Shown here: piece by piece, positions 1 through 9,600 of the stretch
Position numbering within the stretch: the first letter of the stretch is position 1
How the letters are laid out: each line of letters begins with the position of its first letter
Origin: Harmothoe impar
Taxonomy: Eukaryota > Annelida > Polychaeta > Phyllodocida > Polynoidae
Reading direction: 5' to 3'
NCBI GenBank assembly: GCA_947462335.1
Contig: OX381720.1
Coordinates: 44,796,654-44,860,653 of the forward strand
DNA: 64,000 bases
Program-made: the position numbers and the translations under genes
Notes under the pieces: model-generated
Databases searched by the model: none
Told to the model about the DNA's origin: nothing
The model's input: only the letters and a program-made list of their open reading frames with translations

Positions 1-1225
1 GAGAACCATTTTCCGACAGTTCAAATGTCTCAGAATCTATCCCATTTTTGCTTATATCAAAGCAATATATTGCTGCTCCTTGTTTAAATTCTTCAAAAGA
101 AACATTAATTGGATCGTTCCGGAATAAATCCCCTCCGCTTTTTAGCATGGCTAGGTAGGCCATGTTGTATCGATCGTTTGGATAGTCTAGTTCATATTGA
201 TAGAACGGAGTTCCTCCATCGTTTACTTTTAATTCTACTTCTTTCACTTTGAAGTGGGGAAACTTGAGTGGGTTATGAGTGTTACTGCCTGAAAACGCGT
301 CTAAATGTAACAAAGCTATGATAACTCGTTTAGGAAGTGGAGTATTGTTTACAATGTGAGGTGCTTGTAGTATAGATTTTTGAGGTCCAAACGTGATATA
401 TTTCATTTCTACTTTCCTCAAAGGGTACTTTATGTTGAAACCTTGATGCCGTTCTTTCATAAATGAATCATAGAAATCATCTGTCATTCTATATCTTTTT
501 ACCATCAGGCATATTTCTTGTATCTCTATCATATATTTCTGTGTTCCATCTTTCGCCATTAAACAAAATGGTTCATCTGCTCTGTCAAATTCAACTGTAA
601 GTCCTACTTCTCCTGGTATCAATTTATTCTGACAGAATAAATCATCATGTATACGGGTACTCATTTCGAATATTTTACCATATTTTGTTCTGTCAAAACG
701 TTTCTTTGCTCCTGCATTATGTGCAGTACCAGTGAGAGTGGTTACTTCATCGTATTCTTTTGTGTCCTTGTACCATAAACTTAGTGCACCACTCTGTTCT
801 GCCACATCAGGATAGTAACTCAGAAGATACTCAAAGAAAGATTTGAAAGGATACAAGTCATTACTGTCAGATATTTTTACTCCTCCAATTGAGACTTTAA
901 CATTTTTGAACATAGTAGCTCCAAAGTAGTTGATTGGGAATACTTTGGAAGCATTTCCTATGATTCCATCCTGTCCTGGTGCAGGTGGCACTACTTTGTC
1001 AGATTTTAATATCTTTACACTAAGTTGAAGAAAGGAGTTTTTCAGGGAAATGAAATCTTTGTGTTTTGCCTTCAACGCGAACTGTACTGTGCTGCTGTTT
1101 GCTGATGCAGTGGGTTCTACTTTTTCATAATAATTTTTTACTATAGTTGTATCAGTAGGTGGGACAAAAGAAAAATCTAAATCTGAACTGACACAATGAC
1201 AGGGGTCATCATCTAACAAAGACAT
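1..1225 (-). CDS. MCP: Major capsid protein (hexon-like, double jelly roll), 3' end cut by window edge
   Basis: The frame is open from an ATG at 1225 to the edge, giving 408 codons without a stop. After an acidic N-terminus it has a FVPPTDT-type segment followed by long alternating beta-strand-like stretches. This is the arrangement I recognise from Maverick/adintovirus capsid proteins, often annotated in animal genomes as F54H12.2-like. The role would be the main shell protein of an icosahedral virion. It is the last gene visible in the row and sits next to the pX-like gene. A TGAGATAA-type motif lies 74 bases before the start. The missing C-terminal part prevents a length comparison. Confidence 0.82.
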   Translation of the reverse strand, partial: MSLLDDDPCHCVSSDLDFSFVPPTDTTIVKNYYEKVEPTASANSSTVQFALKAKHKDFISLKNSFLQLSVKILKSDKVVPPAPGQDGIIGNASKVFPINYFGATMFKNVKVSIGGVKISDSNDLYPFKSFFEYLLSYYPDVAEQSGALSLWYKDTKEYDEVTTLTGTAHNAGAKKRFDRTKYGKIFEMSTRIHDDLFCQNKLIPGEVGLTVEFDRADEPFCLMAKDGTQKYMIEIQEICLMVKRYRMTDDFYDSFMKERHQGFNIKYPLRKVEMKYITFGPQKSILQAPHIVNNTPLPKRVIIALLHLDAFSGSNTHNPLKFPHFKVKEVELKVNDGGTPFYQYELDYPNDRYNMAYLAMLKSGGDLFRNDPINVSFEEFKQGAAIYCFDISKNGIDSETFELSENGS

Positions 1226-1298
1226 GTTGCACTTATGTTATGCAGTACAATACTATACCTGTGTTGTATGAACAAACTACAATACCAGTATATTTCTG

Positions 1299-1308
1299 TT
1301 TATCTCAG
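1299..1308 (-). promoter_or_regulatory. Shared upstream motif before the major capsid gene
   Basis: Minus-strand CTGAGATAAA lies 74 bases before the capsid ATG. The same core occurs before four other genes of the element. A role as a promoter element is inferred from position and recurrence only. Confidence 0.45.
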
Positions 1309-1322
1309 GCAAGTTTATGTGA

Positions 1323-1778
1323 TCAATCGAAAATATCTTGAGATTTCTTATTGTTCAGTCGTCTTTTCTTTCTCGGTGCCTTTCCTGTGCTCTGTCCTAT
1401 ATATGACATAGCTGTACTGCCCAAATCTGCCAAACCTTCTTTCCCTTCCCTCTTCAGTGCTCTCTTGAAACTTTCTCCTTTCATCATATTTTGTGCCACG
1501 TTGACACCTCCCTTCAAAATTCGTTTTCCTAAACTCTTTGCAGCACTTTTCATAACTGGTTTCACTAGAGGAATTACAGTACGGAACAATCCAGAAATAA
1601 TATTGCCTAACCCGTACCCTCTTTGGTGTCTCTTCCCAATGAATGGAGTCAGTTGATATCCACGTCCTTGCTGCACTAAATATGGATATCTAGATTTTTT
1701 ATCATATAAATTATCATAACAAATTTTTCTGTTCCCACTCCCCGGCTCATGTCTGTGATGCATTTTAACGTAAAACAT
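1323..1778 (-). CDS. Small basic pX-like virion protein
   Basis: This is a 151-aa protein with ATG at 1778. The middle (roughly residues 45-100) holds a Gly-rich GYGLGNIISG segment and an amphipathic helix-like stretch ending in SLGKRILKGG. The C-terminus is strongly basic (KAPRKKRRLNNKK). Small basic proteins of this form sit beside the capsid gene in many Mavericks and have been compared with adenovirus core protein pX and membrane-active pVI. Packaging or membrane penetration is therefore a family-based guess. The preceding gene's stop lies 36 bases upstream, and a TGAGATAA motif is 31 bases before the start. The Maverick relation is fairly secure; the function is not. Confidence 0.6.
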   Translation of the reverse strand: MFYVKMHHRHEPGSGNRKICYDNLYDKKSRYPYLVQQGRGYQLTPFIGKRHQRGYGLGNIISGLFRTVIPLVKPVMKSAAKSLGKRILKGGVNVAQNMMKGESFKRALKREGKEGLADLGSTAMSYIGQSTGKAPRKKRRLNNKKSQDIFD

Positions 1779-1808
1779 AAAACAATGTGTATCTTTGTTA
1801 TTTCACTC

Positions 1809-1817
1809 TTTATCTCA
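1809..1817 (-). promoter_or_regulatory. Shared upstream motif before the pX-like gene
   Basis: Minus-strand TGAGATAAA is 31 bases before the ATG at 1778. Its first three bases are also the TGA stop of the neighbouring 394-aa gene, so motif and stop codon are fused. Confidence 0.45.
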
Positions 1818-2999
1818 ATGTAGTTTGTTTCCTTTTTTCCAATTTGTATCCCATTCACCTGTGTCATATCTTGTATTTTTTTTTGTTTCACGTCCACTTC
1901 GTGATGTATATGGATTACTTTTTTTCTCATTGCTTCCGAATATATCTTTTTCAGTTGTGTGAATATTTCTGTCATGCCTTACAGTTTGTTTTTTGCTTGA
2001 CTGATTCGGAGTAGGTCTTTTTGGTGTCTTACTTTCCTGAGCAGGAGTATATTTTTGTACCATGGTGCTCCATAGACGGTCTTTGTCAAAAGTTGGAGTA
2101 ACGGTTTTTGTTAGTTGTATGTCTGCAATGTTTCCTTCTGGTATGTCAGCACTGGCTTCCTCTTTCTTCCTTTCTTCTTTTTCACTTTCTTCTATCTTTT
2201 CTTCTTCCTCTTTTGACTTTTCTTTCATCAAACTGGTATCTTTAGGATAAAAAATATCCAAACTCTTTTTCTTTTTGAAAGGCGTAACATGTGACATACT
2301 ATCATGGTAATCTTCTTCTGAAAATTCATCGTCAGATGCATCACTCAGTTGTGCATCTTTTAATTTTTTCCTCACATATTTGTTTTGTTCACGTAAATTC
2401 TGCATGTCTGTTTCTTCTAAAGGATATGGAGCAGATGAATATGGTGTAGTTACTTTACGTTTGGCTATGTTCGGCTTATTTTTAAACCAGGACTTGGGTA
2501 CATATGGGGATAAGTGTTGGAAAAGAATTTCAGCCCCTGCAGGTTCCAGCAGTATACTTGGATTAGAAAAGTATTTCATCACACTAAATATATTTGAATT
2601 TAATATAGGAGTTGAATTTATGCTGATGGTACCATCCTCATCCCACAGAACATTTAATTCTATCATTTTCTTCAGTATGCTCCTGATGTTTGGGATCTGT
2701 CCTCTTCTTATACGGGTTAACACATCCGACACAGATATTCCTACTGCTCCATCGTTTAATTTGATAGAAGAAACAAAAGCAGAGGAAGGGACATCTTTCT
2801 TTATGTTCTGATTTGTAGACAAAACTGTATATGGTGATATATTATACAGTCGCTGTTTCAGTAACTCTTCCTGCCTTTCAATGATGGGGTTGCTGTTTTT
2901 TTCTTCCTTTGATTTTTCCTCCTGCTCTACTTTGTGTTGTATTAAAGTTTTGTATACAGGGAGTGGTATAAGCACACTTTTTTTAAAGGTAGAACTCAT
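1815..2999 (-). CDS. Conserved Maverick protein of unknown function
   Basis: This is a 394-aa protein starting at ATG 2999. The N-terminus reads as a short hydrophobic strand (SVLIPLPVYKTL) followed by a Glu/Lys-rich helix. A conserved-looking region near residues 80-170 contains VLWDEDGTISINSTPI and later PKSWFKNKP. The second half is low-complexity, rich in Glu, Lys, Ser and Thr. I recognise the WDEDG...P..NSNI pattern from other Maverick proteins next to the capsid block, but that family has no assigned activity that I know. It lies 5 bases from the core-protein gene, with its stop shared with the promoter-like motif of the next gene. A structural or assembly role is inferred from position only. 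Confidence 0.6.
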   Translation of the reverse strand: MSSTFKKSVLIPLPVYKTLIQHKVEQEEKSKEEKNSNPIIERQEELLKQRLYNISPYTVLSTNQNIKKDVPSSAFVSSIKLNDGAVGISVSDVLTRIRRGQIPNIRSILKKMIELNVLWDEDGTISINSTPILNSNIFSVMKYFSNPSILLEPAGAEILFQHLSPYVPKSWFKNKPNIAKRKVTTPYSSAPYPLEETDMQNLREQNKYVRKKLKDAQLSDASDDEFSEEDYHDSMSHVTPFKKKKSLDIFYPKDTSLMKEKSKEEEEKIEESEKEERKKEEASADIPEGNIADIQLTKTVTPTFDKDRLWSTMVQKYTPAQESKTPKRPTPNQSSKKQTVRHDRNIHTTEKDIFGSNEKKSNPYTSRSGRETKKNTRYDTGEWDTNWKKGNKLH

Positions 3000-3004
3000 A
3001 CTTG

Positions 3005-3451
3005 TTATCTTCCCCCAGCTACTGCACCAGCTATAGCAGGAACCAGTCCTCCCAATATCTTTACTGCCAACGGTAGAAGAAAGGGAAGAAAGCCTCCTTT
3101 TTGTTTCAACACTTTCTTCCTTTGCTGGTTATTCACACGATGGTTTATCAGATATCTTAGAGTCTTCTTGTGCTTTTTCAGTTTTTTGAAAGTTGAAGTA
3201 TTGATTTTTATGTTTCCTGCCAGAACGTTGAAAATGCATTGACATACGGCATCCAGATCATCTTTTCCAGCGAAATCAATAAGAAGACTTCGTCTTTTCT
3301 TTTGTTTTGTGTTTCCTAGCAGGGAAAGATATGCTGTGTGTTTAGATATTCTGGATTTTCTTTTATTCTGTGTGTGACAGCTGGTGTTGGGTTTTTTCTT
3401 TGTACTTTTTTTAACTTTTCTCTTAGTACTATTTTTTTTGGCTTTAGCCAT
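3005..3451 (-). CDS. Basic core protein with hydrophobic Gly-rich tail, conserved in Mavericks
   Basis: This is a 148-aa protein with ATG at 3451. The first 35 residues are almost all Lys, Arg, Ser and Thr. A helical segment with CQCIFNVLAGN and LKKHKKTLRYL follows, and the C-terminus is a hydrophobic Gly/Ala/Pro tail starting GGFLPFLLP. The combination of a 'C..N.L.GN' helix, 'L..HK..LR' and 'GGFLP' is a common signature in Maverick elements. The basic head suggests DNA binding in the virion and the tail suggests membrane activity. Both are inferences. A motif copy lies 40 bases upstream, between this gene and the ATPase. Confidence 0.65.
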   Translation of the reverse strand: MAKAKKNSTKRKVKKSTKKKPNTSCHTQNKRKSRISKHTAYLSLLGNTKQKKRRSLLIDFAGKDDLDAVCQCIFNVLAGNIKINTSTFKKLKKHKKTLRYLINHRVNNQQRKKVLKQKGGFLPFLLPLAVKILGGLVPAIAGAVAGGR

Positions 3452-3490
3452 GTTTAGGGTATAGGACAGTGAAAATAGGACAAAGTCATG

Positions 3491-3499
3491 TTTATCTCA
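3491..3499 (-). promoter_or_regulatory. Shared upstream motif before the core-protein gene
   Basis: Minus-strand TGAGATAAA lies 40 bases before the ATG at 3451, in the 55-base gap after the ATPase stop. Confidence 0.45.
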
Positions 3500-3506
3500 C
3501 ATACAT

Positions 3507-4184
3507 TTACTGTTTTTTATTCGGGATATAAACATGTTGTACTACATCAAATATGTTTCCTCTCAATCTGATATCTTGCGGAGTTGTTTGATGTCCATCA
3601 ACGAAGAGATATGAGTGAGGCTTTTTTGTGGCCTCACTGAAAATATCATGAAATGTTTTTATATTCTTAGGCATGACTTTCCTTGCAAGAGAGTGAGATA
3701 TTGTCTGATCTAACGGGCTGTTGAAAACTACAAGATAGGTAGCATTTTTGCTCAGAGTTCTACGCTCTTTCCCATCAGAAAACAAGTTCTGTGAAAGATA
3801 TATGACATTTAGTTTTTCATGATGACAGCGCTGAGTAAAAAATTCTCCTATCATTGAATTATTTTCACATTCCTTCATTAAGTCGTCAAAAACTATTACA
3901 CCATTTAGACCAGGTTTAATGTATTCATCAAAAGAAGATGGTATACCATGTATAAATTTGATTTTTCCTTCCACAGCATAGGGTGTTTCTGTAGGAGGTG
4001 TCTGACCATAGAACCATACTACATAATCAAACTTTTTTTCTACCACAACATCACTGTTCTTCAATAAGTTATATACAAAAGTTGTTTTACCGCTGTTGCT
4101 TGGACCAGCAATTATCATAGAAAATGGTACTTTGATACAACCATTATATTCTACCATGCTTTTTTCACCACTCATCTCATGCAT
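3507..4184 (-). CDS. FtsK/HerA-type genome-packaging ATPase
   Basis: A P-loop ATPase that would pump the element's DNA into the capsid. Walker A is clear (GPSNSGKTT, near residue 30) and Walker B is GVIVFDDLM, near residue 95. The sensor-like SQNLF and the compact length of 225 aa fit the A32/Maverick ATPase family. The open frame extends two codons upstream to a TTG, but the first ATG is at 4184, so I use that. This start overlaps the 3' end of the integrase gene by 8 bases. The neighbours (integrase, core, capsid) are those expected for a Maverick. Confidence 0.92.
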   Translation of the reverse strand: MHEMSGEKSMVEYNGCIKVPFSMIIAGPSNSGKTTFVYNLLKNSDVVVEKKFDYVVWFYGQTPPTETPYAVEGKIKFIHGIPSSFDEYIKPGLNGVIVFDDLMKECENNSMIGEFFTQRCHHEKLNVIYLSQNLFSDGKERRTLSKNATYLVVFNSPLDQTISHSLARKVMPKNIKTFHDIFSEATKKPHSYLFVDGHQTTPQDIRLRGNIFDVVQHVYIPNKKQ

Positions 4185-5157
4185 TTTCAATTTTATTTAG
4201 TTCTTCTGTATAGAAACTACCTGCAAGTATTTCATTGTTTCTGTCTATTAGAACATATGTTACAGGCCATGTTCGGATGATATATGCTATTTGAAATATT
4301 TCTTTCTTCCACTGAGAAGTATACCCCCTGCTGAAAGCTTTTTTATACTTAGTGATGCGCACTTTGTCTCCAACAGAGAAGGGAAGACGATGCTTTTTGG
4401 AGTATAAGTACTTCCCGTATTGCTTTTTCCACAGTTTTTCCTGATTTTCTTCTGATACTGCAGCGGGAGAAATACCTAGTGTTCTGTGTATGCTGTTGTT
4501 GTAACCATATACTATATCTTGTAACACATCTACATATCTCAACGTATTTTTCGCAGTCATGTATTTGTAAAGTTTATTTTGTAGAGTTCGATTGAACCTT
4601 TCAACTATTGCACATTTAGTGTCCTGAGATGTGCTGAATGATTTGATTTTATTTTCTGTAAGAAACTTCTTGAACACTCCTTTGAACTCTGTCCCCTGAT
4701 CTAATTGAATTAACCTTGGTTTCACTTTAGCACGTTTTAATATATTTTTGAAACCTAACAAAGTTATTTCTGCAGTTTTACGAGTTAGTGGTTCTACATA
4801 TGCATATCTAGAGAAGCAATCTATACAAGCCAAAATATATCCTGTGTTATTGTTTTCGGCACGTAAGTGATATGTACTAATTAAATCAATTTGCCATTGG
4901 TCGTTTATTCCTCGTACTATAGTCTTTCGTCTAAGAAATTTATGCTGTATTTGTTTATGCGAAGTATATGTTTCAGTGTTCTGAAGAAATGTTAGAACAT
5001 CTTTTTCTTGTATTGTATTGTCTATAGCATGTGCTGCTATATATAATTTCCTAGGGGAACTAAAAGATGCTTGATGATCTGGAGTAAAGTATATTCTCCT
5101 TAGTACTTTTATTTTTGATACATCTTTTTTGTTTTTTCTCAGTTCTACCTTTGCCAT
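4177..5157 (-). CDS. RVE-family integrase (retrovirus-like, Maverick c-integrase)
   Basis: A DDE integrase of 326 aa that would insert the element's linear DNA into host chromosomes. The catalytic triad is visible: D in QWQIDLIS (near residue 93), D in QLDQGTEF (near 152) and E in IVERFNRTL (near 188). The C-terminal SH3/chromodomain-like part contains FSVGDKVRITKYKKAF and ends GSFYTEELNKI, a signature of Maverick integrases. The ATG is at 5157. The gene overlaps the ATPase by 8 bases and is followed upstream by a 1-base gap to a small ORF. All catalytic residues are present, so it may be active. Confidence 0.95.
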   Translation of the reverse strand: MAKVELRKNKKDVSKIKVLRRIYFTPDHQASFSSPRKLYIAAHAIDNTIQEKDVLTFLQNTETYTSHKQIQHKFLRRKTIVRGINDQWQIDLISTYHLRAENNNTGYILACIDCFSRYAYVEPLTRKTAEITLLGFKNILKRAKVKPRLIQLDQGTEFKGVFKKFLTENKIKSFSTSQDTKCAIVERFNRTLQNKLYKYMTAKNTLRYVDVLQDIVYGYNNSIHRTLGISPAAVSEENQEKLWKKQYGKYLYSKKHRLPFSVGDKVRITKYKKAFSRGYTSQWKKEIFQIAYIIRTWPVTYVLIDRNNEILAGSFYTEELNKIENA

Positions 5158-5158
5158 A

Positions 5159-5344
5159 TCATGTAATACAATAGCACGTCTTCAATGATACATCCTCCGG
5201 TATGTTACTCGGACACAAAATATATTTCCTGCAAGGAATACCGTCAGCGAGACATATTTTCGCGTGATTCAGTACCATCTCAGTGTTATTGTATGCCATG
5301 TTTTCAGTGGTACAATGTAATCTACTTAATCCACGGTTATCCAT
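5159..5344 (-). CDS. Small Cys-containing ORF of unknown function
   Basis: A 61-residue reading frame from ATG 5344, ending one base before the integrase start. The open frame continues four codons further to a TTG. Six cysteines are spread through it and no domain is recognised. The tight fit between neighbours and the lack of any other use for this stretch are the only arguments that it is a gene. It could instead be leader sequence of the integrase transcript. Confidence 0.35.
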   Translation of the reverse strand: MDNRGLSRLHCTTENMAYNNTEMVLNHAKICLADGIPCRKYILCPSNIPEDVSLKTCYCIT

Positions 5345-5431
5345 TGGATCATACAAGGTGAAACAAAGTCATTGCATGATACAAATATGATGCAAACAAA
5401 CAGAATATATAGCAGTATATAACATGTTGCT

Positions 5432-6133
5432 TTATTCCATACACATGAAGATAGGAATGTACCCTATTTTCTTTTTTCCATTGACATAAAACGGATCAGG
5501 TTCCACTGCCTTTTTCTTTAACACTTTGGTAGCGCATGATTTCTTTGGGGGTACTTTTTTGTTGTTTTTCTTTTCTTCTACTGTATCTGGTATATCCTTT
5601 TTACCTGGGTTTTTTTTCTTTCTTTTTTCCACTATATCACACTCTTCCACCTCTCTTCTTTTTCTTGGCTCTTTTCCTTCCCTTTCCTGTATCGTTTCTT
5701 CCATCTCAATACAGCTGGCTTCAGAATCACTGATGCAGTGCTCCTTTGTTTTCTCACGTTCTTTCTCACTTCTTTTCCTTTCTTTGATAGTAGAAAGATT
5801 GATAGAATGTTCCTGTCCCTCTTTTTGTTCAGTTGTGTGAAGAGTCATGTCTTCAGAGGTATCAGAAAAACTGTCTTCCATTTCGCTTATTTCTTCACTT
5901 TTTTTTTGTTTTCTTTCCACTACCTTTTCTTTATTTCTCTTCTTTTCCTTTTCATATTTACTGTGGCATGAATTACAACGCTTGTTGCTTGTATCCGAGG
6001 AGAAAAATGTCATAGAGTGATATGGTTTATGACAACGTATACATTCTTGCACCATGTTGATAGCACATTTCTTACAGTATTTTTTACCTTGCACTATACT
6101 ACGTTTCTTTCCGCAATATTCACATGGAGACAT
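5432..6133 (-). CDS. Zinc-binding N-terminus with Lys/Glu-rich tail
   Basis: A 233-aa protein from ATG 6133. The first 65 residues hold three or four CxxC knuckles (CEYCGKK, CKKC, CIRCHKPYH, CNSCH), enough for two zinc sites. The rest is a highly charged, Ser/Glu/Lys-rich low-complexity region with a short ordered C-terminus (VNGKKKIGYIPIF). Zinc-ribbon plus acidic tail suggests a nucleic-acid-binding or transcription-related role, but I do not recognise the family. A weaker form of the shared motif (TGAGATTAG) lies about 50 bases upstream. Confidence 0.6.
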   Translation of the reverse strand: MSPCEYCGKKRSIVQGKKYCKKCAINMVQECIRCHKPYHSMTFFSSDTSNKRCNSCHSKYEKEKKRNKEKVVERKQKKSEEISEMEDSFSDTSEDMTLHTTEQKEGQEHSINLSTIKERKRSEKEREKTKEHCISDSEASCIEMEETIQEREGKEPRKRREVEECDIVEKRKKKNPGKKDIPDTVEEKKNNKKVPPKKSCATKVLKKKAVEPDPFYVNGKKKIGYIPIFMCME

Positions 6134-6201
6134 GGCTCAGCAGTACAGAACAGTGATACTACAGATACAGATAAAGTCACTAATCTCAGAATAGTTTCTC
6201 A

Positions 6202-6561
6202 TCATATATCACTGTCGCTGCTGTCTCCCATTCCAGCGTCACTACTGCTTTCACTTTCCCGGTCCTTTCCATTACCTTTCTGTTTCTTGGATGATCCTTT
6301 TTTCCTTCCTGCTTCCTCCTCTTCATTTCTCAACTTTACCATCTTTGTTATTTTCTTATTTATTTTATTCTTTAACTCGAAAAAAAGGGCTAACTCATCT
6401 TTGTCCAATGTCACACTTTTGTTTTTTGTCATATCGTGTAAGTGGACATATACTTTTCCTTTGAACCTGCCAATGTCTACTCTCTTCCGTCTACCAAAAG
6501 CAATAGTAGGGTACTTTGTACTGTTACTCATCTTGATATTATACTGGTTGGAGGATGTCAT
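6202..6561 (-). CDS. PC4/SUB1-like single-stranded DNA-binding protein
   Basis: A 119-aa protein starting at ATG 6561 (a second ATG lies 10 codons later). Residues about 17-75 follow the PC4 fold pattern: a short strand (TIAFGRRKRVDI), the key GRFKGKVYVHL strand pair, a charged turn, then 'VTLDKDELALFFELKNKI' as the closing helix. Cellular PC4 binds melted DNA and co-activates RNA polymerase II. Here it could serve viral transcription or coat replication intermediates. The C-terminus is a Ser/Asp/Glu tail, mirroring the N-terminal Ser-rich acidic region of cellular PC4. The motif TGAGATAA is 31 bases upstream. Assignment is by pattern only. Confidence 0.65.
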   Translation of the reverse strand: MTSSNQYNIKMSNSTKYPTIAFGRRKRVDIGRFKGKVYVHLHDMTKNKSVTLDKDELALFFELKNKINKKITKMVKLRNEEEEAGRKKGSSKKQKGNGKDRESESSSDAGMGDSSDSDI

Positions 6562-6591
6562 GCGCCAGACAGTTCTGTACAGGAATGCTAC

Positions 6592-6600
6592 TTATCTCAG
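6592..6600 (-). promoter_or_regulatory. Shared upstream motif before the PC4-like gene
   Basis: Minus-strand CTGAGATAA lies 31 bases before the ATG at 6561, in the gap after the polymerase stop codon. Confidence 0.45.
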
Positions 6601-6616
6601 ATACTTTTATCATATA

Positions 6617-9600
6617 CTACAATGTTTTCATACGTTTGGAAGTGAAGAAGTTGTCTGTTACAATTTTATCAGACAAAATGGGAATTTTACAGTTACCATA
6701 TGCCATGGAATGCACCCCATCCTGTAGAAGATACCTCTTGTCCTCGAACGGAGACAAAGACAATTTTTTTTGCGATAATATATACACTTTGTGCTTTAAA
6801 CTCCTTATTGTATCAAATGTTTTATATACAAATTTTTTTTGTAGTAAAGTTTCTCTGAATAATGTATGCCTCATTTCATCTATTGCACTTTTTTTTACTC
6901 CTTTCACACGTTTTTCTTCTGCTCCACTTTTATATAAAATGGAATACATTTTTGGTCGCAGAGCAATAAATTCACATATCTCTTGTCCTGCTGACTCATC
7001 CTTGAACTTTCCTAACACTTTTTTATTCTGAGTACAATGTAGTGGATGTTGCTCATCCAAGTTGGAAAAATCAAAGTGATGATTCATATGCTGCATTTTA
7101 CTGATATAATTCTCGTCTTGTATTAAGTATATCAGTGAATCTGTGTCTGTATACAACAACTCTATATTTGTGTCATAAAACATAGGTAACATAGTATTGT
7201 AATGAAACGAATACATGTGGCATTTAGATAGTTCTAATATAGTGAATCCTATATATATTGGCTTGTTCAGTAATATGGACTCCTTGTGGTACTGTATTCC
7301 AACATAATCCTTGTCGAAAATATGGAGTGAATGAAATGTTGGTTTTTCTATTAACTTCTTACATATTTTTTTGTCAGAAACAAGTCTCATGTTCTTTCTT
7401 TTCTTGACATTTTCCATCGTTTTCCCAAATGCACTGTTGTTCATTAGTTTAAAGAATTCTCTGTCAAAGGAAGAGGTAGCCTGCTTTCTTTTTTCGTTGT
7501 TGAAGTCTATATAACATTTCATCCAAGGGGATTGTCGAAAACACAATATCCTATGAATTTTTAATATTTTCATTCCTAACTTTAAGTACAACTGTAGGTT
7601 TCTGTAATGTAGTATATATTTCACTTTTTTCTTTAAATTACATATCAATTTTTTCCCACTTCTCCTATATTTAATTCTAGAGTGAAATAATATTTTTTTT
7701 GCATAATGAGATAAGTCTTCAAACTGTATAACTTGCTTTTCAGGTGCAAGGGGATAACTATCATGCTGTTCATGTATCTCATTTGGATATAGTAAAGTAA
7801 CCTCTAATATATACCCTATATCATTATCTTGACGAACGTGTTCTACATCAAAATTTTCTATTTCATCTTGCTGTACCCATTGGAATGCAGAGAATGGTAG
7901 GAATTCACACATGGAATATCCGTACAGGTTATTGCAGTCCAAATATATTATCCTGTCCTGTGTGCTTTCCGTACGAGCCATTCTGCGACCTACGTTAGTT
8001 ATTCCTCCCCTGATACCATCCTCTATGAAGTGATACATTTCTGTGTCTGTAATAAGTTCCAGCGTGACTCCAGTGTATTTTAGCATTGCCTGATAACTTA
8101 AAGCTGGAGCAGTAAGATATTTTGCTGGATCTAAATTGTAGTAAGTAATAGCTTTGTTTCTAAAAGATTCAAACACATCACACAGGAGAAGAACATCTAT
8201 TTTAAGGTATTCTTTCAAATAGTCCTTCAGGTTTCGACACTGCAGTACATTGAACATATACACAGCATGCTGATATTCAGATTCGGGCAAATGCTGTTTC
8301 GTTAATGTGTTATAGAACTGCTCTATGGGAGGTAATTTTATTTCACATAATTTTTTCCATGAATCAATATAGTCATAGCACATCACGCCTTTTCTTGTGA
8401 CATATGGTAGCAATTCTTTTTTCTCTATGTGCCTTCTTGTCTGTACAAAGTCAGAAAAATCATTCTGACTCAATATGTCCGCCAACTTGGACAGCGAAGT
8501 TGGTAAGAATTGGAATGAATCTATGACATGGAAATTTTCAAAACTAAGTGTGAGAAATTTTTCTGAAGATCGAGCTAATACTCTGACATTTTTCTCTATA
8601 TATTTGTACAGTTTTTGTATGAGAAAATGGGAATCAAATTGCATAGAATTATGAATGACGATAGGAATAGTAATTTGATCCATTCTGAGAGAAGTATAAG
8701 TTAAATTACAGCGATTGCATGCATAATTCACATCTCTACCACTGCCTTCTCTACCAATATGGGCATGATCCAATACTTTGCGTGTAGTACCATCCCGGAA
8801 AGGTATGTTGCAAATGTAACATTTCTTTTGATTTGTAATACGTATTATGTCTTCTGATGTGAGGGATATAGTTTTTCTTTTGTGTTGTAAAATATATGAT
8901 ATTTCTGCCCTTTTCTGATGCAAATATGATACAAACTTTTGTATTACATTATGCCCTACATACAAGAACGGAGTCTGAGAATATATATCATACTTTGATA
9001 ACATGATAGCACCAAAAGCATTCAGTTTATGTTCAGTTTTTATTTCTGACATTCCTCTCTTAGTTTTTTCCTCCATTTTTTTACTGTACGTTTCAAAATC
9101 AGCATATATTATGAATGGAGCTTTTACTTTTTTTTTATGATCTGCAAATTTTAAATTAGCACCTGCTTCTGGTAAAATGTATGCTTGACCAGTATAGGAC
9201 ATTTGATGACAACTATTTCTGATGTGTGAATTATATCTTTCTTTCTCACAGAAGGAAAGGAGACATTTCCTACAGTAATATCGTGTTGTGTGATAAAAGA
9301 AAGGTCGTATAAACATATGTAAATCACGAATCAAATAGTAGTGGTCTTTGTACAACAAAAGATCTACATGTATTTCACCTCTTCCATTTGAACGTTCTGT
9401 TTGAGTTAGTTCAGTACTGGAAAAAGTAGAAATGTACATAGGGTAAGGCTGAAATGATCCTGTGTCACGCTGGAACATACCAAACACATTTATACTGATA
9501 CAATTCTTTTTTTCAAATTTATTTATCTCACTTAACTTGACTGGGAATGTGATAGAAGAAATATCCAATTCATTTAAAAAAGGGGCATATGTTGAACCTC

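Noticed and set aside
1351..6133. Plus-strand hydrophobic ORFs opposite the viral genes
   Set aside because: They are antisense shadows of Lys/Glu-rich minus-strand proteins (AAG/GAA codons read as CTT/TTC).
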